Position numbers and translations under genes: made by a program | Shown: in pieces, positions 7,652 through 13,240 of the stretch | Layout: the number at the start of each line of letters is the position of its first letter | Position numbering within the stretch: the stretch's first letter is position 1 | DNA from: Fidelibacterota bacterium | GTDB lineage: Bacteria; Fidelibacterota; Fidelibacteria; Fidelibacterales; Fidelibacteraceae | DNA length: 15,067 bases | Direction: 5' to 3' | Assembly: GCA_030629925.1 (NCBI GenBank) | Contig: DAOVOB010000008.1 | Span: 1 to 15,067, forward strand | The notes under the pieces: generated by a model | What the model was told of the DNA's origin: nothing | Databases searched by the model: none | The model's input: the letters and a program-made list of their open reading frames with translations, nothing else

Positions 7652-7666
7652 GATCCCGAAAGGATC
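7652..7666. repeat. GATCC-CGAAA-GGATC hairpin
   Basis: Five-base arms (7652-7656 and 7662-7666) and a five-base loop, within 50 bp of the yhcG stop on its downstream side. Confidence 0.5.
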
Positions 7667-7681
7667 GAACAATAATAACCT

Positions 7682-7694
7682 GGGGTGAAACCCC
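7682..7694. repeat. REP-like GGGGT-GAA-ACCCC hairpin, downstream of yhcG
   Basis: Five-base arms around a GAA loop. It shares the GGGTGAAACCC core and flanking AACC/GG bases with the hairpin at 9076-9094 on the other side of yhcG. It lies 20 bp past the yhcG stop but has no T-run, so it is classed as a REP-like repeat and not a terminator. Confidence 0.6.
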
Positions 7695-7713
7695 GGCATT
7701 TCATACCATTCTT

Positions 7714-8739
7714 TTATTTTTTATCAAGTTCCGTTTCTATCGATTCAATACTCGGCAGTGAAGATCTTAATGAATCGGGTAAATTTCTTGTGATGGTGTA
7801 TTCGCTGACCCCCATGGGTTTTTTAATATCTCTTAGCGCATATTCAACCACGATTTTATTCTTTTGTTTACATATCAATATGCCAATGCTTGGTTTATCT
7901 TGCTCTGTCTTTAGAATATCATCTACTGCAGAAATGTAAAAATTTAATTTTCCTGTAAATTCCGGTTTAAATTTTACCGTTTTCAACTCAACGACAACAT
8001 AAGAATGCAAGTGAATATGATAGAATAGAAGGTCAATAAAAAACTCTTCTTCATCAATGGATATCTTAACTTGTCTACCAATAAATGAAAATCCGGATCC
8101 CAACTCCAACAAGAATTGTGTCACCTGCTCCAAAAGAGCATCCTCCAATTCTTTTTCTTTATGTTTTTCATTAATATTCAAAAAGTCAAAATGATAGGGA
8201 TCTTTAATTATTTGAAGCGCAAGATCAGATTGTGGTTCAGGCAAAACAGCTTCAAAATTTGTAACAGCCTTCCCTTTTCTCAAATACAATTCCCCCTCAA
8301 TTTGATGCGCCAATACTGATCTGGACCAATTATTCTTGATCACTTGCTTTACATAGAATTCTGCTTCAATTATATTTTTGATTTTACCGAGAATTAACAA
8401 ATTGTGCCCCCAAGGAATTTGGGCAACAAGTTGTTGCCCAATTGGAGTTGCTTTATCCCAAAACGTATACCATTGCCGTATATATTTCAAATTACGGACT
8501 GAAAACCCTTTCATTTTAGGAAACTCACAATTCAGATCATGACTTAATTGAATTAAAAATCCCTCGCCCCATTTACTTTCCTTTTGTTTTTCAAAAATCT
8601 TATTACCCATAGACCAGTATAATTGCAACATAGCCTTATTAACGGATACTGCAGCTTTAATTTGAGCTTTTTGAACTTGCTGCTTAATATTGCTTATAAA
8701 GGTTAAATACTCTTTGTCCTTAATCAGATTATCATTCAT
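7714..8739 (-). CDS. YhcG-type PDDEXK nuclease (DUF1016 family)
   Basis: A 341-aa protein of the DUF1016/YhcG family: an N-terminal helical domain (about 1-165, with WGEGFLIQLSHDL and FSVRNLKYIRQWY) followed by a PDDEXK nuclease-like domain (about 170-325). Putative active-site residues are D236 in FIDLLFYH and E251/K253 in VVVELK, followed by the family's KFKPEFTGKLNFY. Family members are predicted nucleic-acid nucleases related to Holliday-junction-resolvase folds; they are spread by transfer and often lie near restriction-modification or toxin-type genes. The exact substrate is unknown. The ATG at 8739 has AAGGTG five to six bases upstream. No partner gene is adjacent, and repeats flank both sides, so it looks like a solitary acquired gene. 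The family call is firm, the role is not. Confidence 0.9.
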   Translation of the reverse strand: MNDNLIKDKEYLTFISNIKQQVQKAQIKAAVSVNKAMLQLYWSMGNKIFEKQKESKWGEGFLIQLSHDLNCEFPKMKGFSVRNLKYIRQWYTFWDKATPIGQQLVAQIPWGHNLLILGKIKNIIEAEFYVKQVIKNNWSRSVLAHQIEGELYLRKGKAVTNFEAVLPEPQSDLALQIIKDPYHFDFLNINEKHKEKELEDALLEQVTQFLLELGSGFSFIGRQVKISIDEEEFFIDLLFYHIHLHSYVVVELKTVKFKPEFTGKLNFYISAVDDILKTEQDKPSIGILICKQKNKIVVEYALRDIKKPMGVSEYTITRNLPDSLRSSLPSIESIETELDKK

Positions 8740-8895
8740 TGTTCACCTTGCTCTTCATGTCCTTCTTATAATAAATCATTAAAGCTTCGTTTTTTTGCTA
8801 TTATTTTTTTTATGAATATAATCAATCATCCGGCAAGATATACTGAGAGCCGCTGAATTTGTGATAAACATCACAGATAATGCTCAATAAATAAT

Positions 8896-8919
8896 TCGCG
8901 AAGCGGCCCCAAATATTTT
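8896..8919. repeat. GCGGCCCC-AAATAT direct repeat, copy 1
   Basis: TCGCGAAGCGGCCCCAAATA and onwards matches TCGCGAGGCGGCCCCCAAAT at 9381-9405 apart from a few differences. The two are about 485 bp apart in the same orientation. Confidence 0.6.
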
Positions 8920-9039
8920 GCCTGTCGTGTGGCAATAATCTGATATTCAAATTGTCAATCGCCTGCCCTCCAAATCCACCAGTAATAATTTCAACCGCAC
9001 ATATTCATCATTATTATGCTATCGTGTCATTAAGATATA

Positions 9040-9064
9040 CAACCCTGAGCTTGACGAAGGGTTG
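9040..9064. repeat. CAACCCT...AGGGTTG hairpin
   Basis: Seven-base arms flank the loop GAGCTTGACGA. 'CCCTGAGCTTGxCGAAGGG' is a widely dispersed intergenic repeat in many bacterial genomes (general knowledge). Confidence 0.7.
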
Positions 9065-9075
9065 AAGAACAGTAA

Positions 9076-9094
9076 CCCCGGGTGAAACCCGGGG
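9076..9094. repeat. REP-like CCCCGGGT-GAA-ACCCGGGG hairpin
   Basis: Eight-base perfect arms around a GAA loop. Same GGGTGAAACCC core as 7682-7694. Such hairpins resemble REP elements mobilised by RAYT-type transposases; none is encoded in the window. Confidence 0.75.
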
Positions 9095-9218
9095 ATGTCA
9101 GCACCAAACAAAAACAACCCCGACCCCATGGCCGGCCCTGCGCCGTGCCAGCCGAAACTTTAGCGAAGACTGGTAGCCTAGGCGAAGAAGGGAGGGGTTG
9201 AACAAATAAATAAATGCC

Positions 9219-9250
9219 CTTCTTTTCTTTGCTTAATCAAAGAAAAGAAG
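9219..9250. repeat. 13-bp inverted repeat CTTCTTTTCTTTG
   Basis: CTTCTTTTCTTTG (9219-9231) and CAAAGAAAAGAAG (9238-9250) are perfect complements with a CTTAAT loop. One strand is nearly all pyrimidine on the left arm and purine on the right. Confidence 0.75.
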
Positions 9251-9380
9251 CAAAAGAAAATCAACCGCTGCTCTCCTTTGGCTAAAAATCCTCTTTGTTC
9301 AGTAAAGTATCTCAAGGGTCTCGCTTCGCTCAACCCAGATACTTTTTAACCCTCACTCATCGGATTTTCTTGACGCGTCG

Positions 9381-9405
9381 TCGCGAGGCGGCCCCCAAAT
9401 ATCTT
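9381..9405. repeat. GCGGCCCC-AAATAT direct repeat, copy 2
   Basis: Partner of 8896-8919, with one extra C in the C-run. The two enclose most of the other repeats of this intergenic region. Confidence 0.6.
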
Positions 9406-9442
9406 CCCCAAATTAAATATAACTTAAATGCCTTAAATTTTA

Positions 9443-9558
9443 CTTAGTGACTTTGAATACTTTGTGCCAAGCCATAAAAGCCTTTGTGATACTTTGTGCT
9501 CTTTGTGCCTTTGTGTGAGGTATTGTGCCATATTGACCTTCGTGCCTTTGTGTGAGGT
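9443..9558. repeat. CTTTGTGCCTTTGTG repeat cluster (left arm of inverted repeat around transporter)
   Basis: CTTAGTGACTTTG (9443-9455) and the 21-base block 9501-9521 (CTTTGTGCCTTTGTGTGAGG plus T) match, in inverted orientation, 10805-10817 and 10779-10799. A further near-copy of the block ends at 9558 (CGTGCCTTTGTGTGAGGT). Repeats of this 'CACAAAGGCACAAAG' kind are frequent in Bacteroidota genomes. Confidence 0.8.
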
Positions 9559-9634
9559 CGAAGCCCTGAAAACAATTGCAAATTCTGTTTAATTTCATAT
9601 ATTACAACAATTAAGAACGAATTGGATCATTACC

Positions 9635-10816
9635 GTGAAAAAGTATTTAACCTTATTTGCTTCATTTATCATCATGCTTTGCATAGGCAGTGTTTATGCA
9701 TGGAGTATCATTGCATCTGAACTGATAAGTAAATATCATTTCTCAGCTTTTCAGTCGCAAGTGATCTTTGGCTCTATCATCGCAATTTTCCCTGCCACCA
9801 TGATCTTAGTTGGGCGTTTAGGCAGGAAGATCAAGTTTAGAACGATCGGTTACATTTCAGGTATATTATTCTTTGTGGGTTATTTTGTTGCGAGTCATTC
9901 TCACGGTAATTTCTATATCATTTTATTGGGAATTGGCGTATTGGCAGGCATCGCAACGGGTTTCGGTTATTGGCTTGCCCTTACATCACCCGTTCAATGG
10001 TTTCCTGAGAAAAAAGGACTCATTACAGGCATCGCCGCTGCGGGTTTTGGTTTAGGTGCCATATTTATGTCGGAAATTTCCAACATAGTATTGGCCAATG
10101 GTAAAGATGTGTTGCAACTGCTTAAGATCGTAGGCATATCATATGGTCTGATCATATTGCTTTTATCAAATTTTATCTTTCAGGTTCAAAAGTCCGCAGA
10201 AAACAAACTAGATAAACCCATTAATACAAGGTCGTTTCTAAGTTCAGCGACCTTTAGAAAATTGTTTTTCGGACTATTCCTGGGGACATTTGCAGGATTG
10301 ATGATCATCGGCTCTTTGAAAATTATCGGAGAACAAAGCAATATATCCGGTCACCATTTAGTCCTTAGTATTTCATTGTATGCCATTGCCAACTTCCTGG
10401 GCAGACTTGTCTGGGGGTATGCAAGTGACCATATCGGTGCAAATATAAGTGTATTCCTGGCACTGATCTTTCAATCAATATCTCTGATTTTGTTGAATAT
10501 CATCACTTTGACCGATATGTCGTATTTGATCCTTGTCTTTCTGATCGGTTTTGGCTTTGGCGGGAATTTTGTTCTTTTTGCCAAAGAAACAGCTGAATTA
10601 TTCGGAGTCAATAATCTCGGCCTTATCTACCCCTATGTGTTTTTGGGATATGCCATCGCGGGAATTGCCGGACCCATGAGCGGCGGAATTCTTTTTGATC
10701 TTTCCGGTAATTTTTCCTATGCGATCGCTCTTGCCAGCCTGATGAGCCTTGCGGGTAGTTTGCTCTTTTTGAGAGAATACCTCACACAAAGGCACAAAGA
10801 AAGACAAAGTCACTAA
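9635..10816 (+). CDS. Major facilitator transporter, OFA (oxalate:formate antiporter-like) family
   Basis: A 393-aa, roughly 12-TM inner-membrane transporter. Landmarks of the OFA group of MFS proteins are GSVYAWS at residues 18-24 in TM1, the cytosolic WFPEKKGLITGIAAAGFGLG at 122-141, GRLVWGYASD at 256-265 (the second half's MFS motif A) and GPMSGG at 346-351. OFA members exchange or take up small carboxylates, but the substrate cannot be read from sequence. The start is GTG at 9635 with GGAT about seven to eight bases upstream; no better in-frame ATG lies nearby. The gene stands alone, between repeats. Its last 12 residues (382-393, YLTQRHKERQSH) and its stop codon are encoded by a dispersed repeat, so the cytosolic tail has been rewritten by repeat insertion. 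Confidence 0.9.
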   Translation: MKKYLTLFASFIIMLCIGSVYAWSIIASELISKYHFSAFQSQVIFGSIIAIFPATMILVGRLGRKIKFRTIGYISGILFFVGYFVASHSHGNFYIILLGIGVLAGIATGFGYWLALTSPVQWFPEKKGLITGIAAAGFGLGAIFMSEISNIVLANGKDVLQLLKIVGISYGLIILLLSNFIFQVQKSAENKLDKPINTRSFLSSATFRKLFFGLFLGTFAGLMIIGSLKIIGEQSNISGHHLVLSISLYAIANFLGRLVWGYASDHIGANISVFLALIFQSISLILLNIITLTDMSYLILVFLIGFGFGGNFVLFAKETAELFGVNNLGLIYPYVFLGYAIAGIAGPMSGGILFDLSGNFSYAIALASLMSLAGSLLFLREYLTQRHKERQSH

Positions 10817-10817
10817 G
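10779..10817. repeat. Inverted copy of the CTTTGTGCC repeat, overlapping the transporter 3' end
   Basis: 10779-10799 is the exact reverse complement of 9501-9521, and 10805-10817 of 9443-9455. The copy spans the last 12 codons and the stop of the transporter gene. Confidence 0.8.
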
Positions 10818-10852
10818 AATATTTTTTACCCGCTAAGATTCACAAGGGCATA

Positions 10853-10941
10853 AACTGCCTGCACACCGTAGCCTAGGCGTAGAAGTGTCATCTCGACCGA
10901 AGTCCGTCACTTGACGGGCGTAGCGGAGAGATCTATTCATG
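10853..10941. repeat. 89-bp direct repeat, right copy
   Basis: Partner of 7213-7301, same length and orientation, about 3.6 kb away. The similarity resumes further on: GATxTATTCATG...TTGAA.CAAAC..TATCCACAGATT occurs both here (10930-10976) and at about 7556-7603. Confidence 0.75.
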
Positions 10942-11029
10942 CGACAGAATTTTGAAACAAACTTTATCCACAGATTGAGCGGATTTACGCAGATACTCCT
11001 CACTTTCAAGCTCTTGTGAGAAAAACTGT

Positions 11030-11058
11030 TTGTTAATCTAATATATTTACAATACTTT
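11030..11058 (+). promoter_or_regulatory. Possible promoter of the NERD-NACHT cluster
   Basis: TTGTTA (11030-11035) and TACTTT (11053-11058) are separated by 17 bases, 43 bp before the first gene. The -10 matches the consensus poorly (three of six), and a Bacteroidota-type TAnnTTTG is not clean either, so this is only the best candidate in an AT-rich leader. Confidence 0.22.
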
Positions 11059-11101
11059 ACATGAAAGAATTTATTGAAAATACTAATAAACAGAGTAAGC
11101 T

Positions 11102-11788
11102 ATGTATGAATTCTTAAGAGATTTAATATCTAATCCACTTACAGCATTTATTTCAGTCATAATAGTTTGGTTAATTCTACATTTCCTATTAGTTAGATTA
11201 AAATATTTTAGTAACATAACATGGGTCAGATTTGAGTATATCTGGATCGCAATAGGATTTATAGGGGTACTAGCGCTTATTGATGAAAACAGACATAATT
11301 ATAATATTGTCGATTTAAAACAATCTGAACATTGGATTGAAAAAGACTTTGAAACTTTAGCATCTTCCTTAGATAACGACATTTTTCATTGTGTGAAATA
11401 TAATAATACTGGATTATTTTCTGAGGAAGTATTTGATAGCATACAAGCCCGAGCTGATTCAGTCTGTGTTTGGACAAATAAAGTTGAAACTCTTGTCGAT
11501 TCAGCATACTCAAATGGAAAATTGGAAATTACAAATTTACCTCAATTAAATATAAATAATCCTAAAAATGAATACTCTTTCGAAAGAACCATGCAATTAA
11601 TTGATGAACTTAATTTAAATATAACAAAACGCGATAGTTTAATTAAAATTTGTAATCGTCGATTTTTGCAGGATTTCAGATATAGTTTTGGAATATTATT
11701 ATTAATTATTGCATTTGGATTTAGGTTAACAATTATTTCACATAAAGTAAGAAAAGAAAATGAGAATCATCAAAAATATATTAAGTGA
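11102..11788 (+). CDS. Three-TM membrane protein of unknown function
   Basis: Not recognised. The 228-aa protein has two N-terminal transmembrane helices (about 13-33 and 45-61), a polar, probably helical segment of about 130 residues (62-193) rich in D, E, N and K, and a third helix near the C-terminus (196-212) followed by a basic tail (SHKVRKENENHQKYIK). With three helices, the central segment and the C-terminal tail lie on opposite sides of the membrane. It contains no enzyme motif that I can see. GAG lies six bases before the ATG. It is the first gene of a tight plus-strand cluster, 12 bp ahead of a membrane-anchored NERD protein, so a membrane sensor or effector role in the same system is an inference. 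Codon use is very AT-rich, like the following genes and unlike metF-metH-rsmB. Confidence 0.75.
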   Translation: MYEFLRDLISNPLTAFISVIIVWLILHFLLVRLKYFSNITWVRFEYIWIAIGFIGVLALIDENRHNYNIVDLKQSEHWIEKDFETLASSLDNDIFHCVKYNNTGLFSEEVFDSIQARADSVCVWTNKVETLVDSAYSNGKLEITNLPQLNINNPKNEYSFERTMQLIDELNLNITKRDSLIKICNRRFLQDFRYSFGILLLIIAFGFRLTIISHKVRKENENHQKYIK

Positions 11789-11800
11789 TAAACAACTAAC

Positions 11801-12424
11801 ATGTTAACATTGATCCTGATAATTATTATCATAATTATTCTTATCAAGGTTATCCCCCGTTCATATAAAACCGGGAAAATTGGTGAGGGAATATTAGCTA
11901 TACATTTAAGTAAAATTACGTCACAATATGATCTTTCTTTAATAAACAATTTGATCATACCCTCAAATAATGGCACAACACAAATCGATCATATTCTTGT
12001 AGGAAAAATGGGGATTATTGTCGTTGAAACAAAGAACTACTCAGGTTGGATCTTTGGCGATAAAAATTCAAAAACATGGACACAAACTTTTTATAAAAAT
12101 AAATATCAATTTCAGAATCCTCTGCATCAAAACTACAAGCATCTTATGAGCTTATCTGAAATTCTTAAAATTCCTCCACAACGATTTCATTCTCTGGTTG
12201 TTTTTCTTGACCGATGCCAATTTAAAACAACTATGCCTGATAATGTAATTCACCCTGATCAAATAAATAATTGGATTGAGAATCAAAATAGAACTATCCT
12301 TTCTGATATTGAAATACAGAATATTATCAGCAAATTGGACAAATTAAAATTAAACATGACTTTTTTGGATGGAATTAGGCATTCGAGGAGTTTAAAGAAA
12401 AATATCAACAACAAAACTAAGTAG
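11801..12424 (+). CDS. Membrane-anchored NERD-domain (nuclease-related) protein
   Basis: The 207-aa protein starts with one hydrophobic helix (residues 1-18, nearly all I and L), then a NERD domain. The NERD landmarks are TGKIGE at 24-29, QIDHILVGKMGIIVVETKNY at 61-80 with putative catalytic D63, E76 and K78, SGWIFG at 81-86, W93, and NPLHQN at 106-111. NERD is a PD-(D/E)XK-like domain predicted to cleave nucleic acid and often found in mobile or defence-associated proteins. No helicase, kinase or zinc-finger domain is attached, so it is the simple anchor-plus-NERD form. The gene begins 12 bp after the three-TM gene and ends six bases before the next one, pointing to a single transcript. Nuclease activity is not proven for most members. 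Confidence 0.88.
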   Translation: MLTLILIIIIIIILIKVIPRSYKTGKIGEGILAIHLSKITSQYDLSLINNLIIPSNNGTTQIDHILVGKMGIIVVETKNYSGWIFGDKNSKTWTQTFYKNKYQFQNPLHQNYKHLMSLSEILKIPPQRFHSLVVFLDRCQFKTTMPDNVIHPDQINNWIENQNRTILSDIEIQNIISKLDKLKLNMTFLDGIRHSRSLKKNINNKTK

Positions 12425-12430
12425 GCAACT

Positions 12431-13177
12431 ATGGATAAATTAAGATTTTATACTGAAAATATTGGTCCGATTGTTGAAAATGAGAAAATAACATTACAGA
12501 AAGCTTTTCAATTAGTAGAAGAAATTGATGAAATTCAAGAGATTACACTTTTAATCCCTACGCAATCAACTACTGGGTATTTTGAAAGGATATTTGGAAC
12601 TGATAGAATCAAGGGACTTTTCACTGGGAAGTATAAAGTTTTTAATGGTGGTCCAAGACTTAAAATAGAGACAACAAAAACAATAAGAGATAATAATATA
12701 AAAAGGATTCTAGTATCTTTTGGATTATCGTCTGATAAATTGTTTAATTATGATGGTTTTTCTTCTGTAGCTGCAATAATTGGACATCAAGAATATAAGG
12801 ATGGGCTTAAAGACTGGGCGGAAGCATGGGGTGCTGAAGAAATATTATCAGGAACAATAAAATTAAAAAGTTCAAATCTTGATAAAGTTGTAAAATGCGC
12901 ATTTGATGATTTATCTGCTGTAATTAATATTTCTACAGGAATTACACATTCTATGGATGAAATGATGTGTAAAACTTTTTTGAGAGCTCTTCATAAGTAT
13001 GGATATGATTTGAACGAGAAAGATATTTCATCATATTTGATAACAGAAAAAGGGTGGGATTCAAAACATGCAAAGGATGTTATTAAACTAATTTCAAAAT
13101 TAAATTCTGGCAGTTATTTTCAAGGTGGGCAAAAAACTGGATTACAAAATTTTACAAAGAATTGGAAGAGCAGATAA
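12431..13177 (+). CDS. Unrecognised 248-aa protein between NERD and NACHT genes
   Basis: Not confidently recognised. No signal peptide or transmembrane segment is visible, so it is probably cytosolic. The N-terminal part (about 1-140) looks alpha/beta, with hydrophobic strands EITLLIPT (37-44), KRILVSFGLSSDKLF (91-105) and a compact FSSVAAIIGHQEYKDGLKDW (109-128). A second part (about 165-248) looks helical and ends in ITEKGWDSKHAKDVIKLI, which from memory vaguely resembles the small DUF1889-type fold; I could not verify this. The conserved-looking GLSSDKLF and NISTGITHSMDE stretches suggest a real family. AGG lies about six bases before the ATG. The six-base gap to the NERD gene and 63-bp gap to the NACHT gene suggest an adaptor, sensor or regulator for the cluster, which is inference. 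Confidence 0.72.
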   Translation: MDKLRFYTENIGPIVENEKITLQKAFQLVEEIDEIQEITLLIPTQSTTGYFERIFGTDRIKGLFTGKYKVFNGGPRLKIETTKTIRDNNIKRILVSFGLSSDKLFNYDGFSSVAAIIGHQEYKDGLKDWAEAWGAEEILSGTIKLKSSNLDKVVKCAFDDLSAVINISTGITHSMDEMMCKTFLRALHKYGYDLNEKDISSYLITEKGWDSKHAKDVIKLISKLNSGSYFQGGQKTGLQNFTKNWKSR

Positions 13178-13186
13178 TACATATTT

Positions 13187-13240
13187 ATGTTAGTTTACAA
13201 AACAAAATTAGTAGAAACACTAAAAGAATGGGACACGTAA
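13187..13240 (+). other. 17-codon leader ORF abutting the NACHT start
   Basis: ATG at 13187 opens MLVYKTKLVETLKEWDT and stops at TAA (13238-13240), directly followed by the ATG of the NACHT gene at 13241. Such a junction could couple translation. No ribosome binding site is clear upstream, and a short open frame in AT-rich DNA may be chance. Confidence 0.2.

Larger units (their letters stand above)
7077..7713. other. rsmB-yhcG intergenic region, repeats only
   Basis: About 640 bp with no supported gene. From left to right: the rsmB leader (7077-7135) with a -10-like TATGAT on the minus strand but no good -35; a tandem 14-bp repeat (7136-7163) running into a degenerate ACGTGAAACGTAA repeat; one copy of the 89-bp direct repeat (7213-7301); hairpins at 7400-7416, 7652-7666 and 7682-7694; and a 'TATCCACAGATTTCACAGATT'-like stretch near 7592-7612. 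Confidence 0.6.
8740..9634. other. Long gene-free repeat region
   Basis: Nearly 900 bp between divergent yhcG and the transporter with no supported gene on either strand. It contains a CAACCCT/AGGGTTG hairpin (9040-9064), a REP-like hairpin (9076-9094), a GCCGAAACTTTAGCGAAG/GCCTAGGCGAAG-type repeat (9151-9191), a CTTCTTTTCTTTG hairpin (9219-9250), a direct repeat pair (8896-8919 and 9381-9405) and CTTTGTGCCTTTGTG-type repeats (9443-9558). Promoters for both flanking genes must lie at its ends, but no clear consensus was found. Confidence 0.65.
10817..11101. other. Transporter-island intergenic region
   Basis: It holds the right copy of the 89-bp repeat (10853-10941), a 'TTTATCCACAGATT' repeat stretch (about 10960-10976) like that at 7592, and an AT-rich final 100 bp that should contain the promoter of the cluster starting at 11102. 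No terminator was recognised after the transporter gene. Confidence 0.6.

Noticed and set aside
7682..7694. Intrinsic terminator for yhcG
   Set aside because: The hairpin is present but no T-run follows on the yhcG strand, and the same core recurs at 9076-9094, so it is a repeat.
8740..9634. CRISPR array or small RNA gene in the long gene-free region
   Set aside because: The repeats are of several unrelated types with irregular spacing and no uniform spacers; no tRNA-like fold or conserved RNA was recognised.
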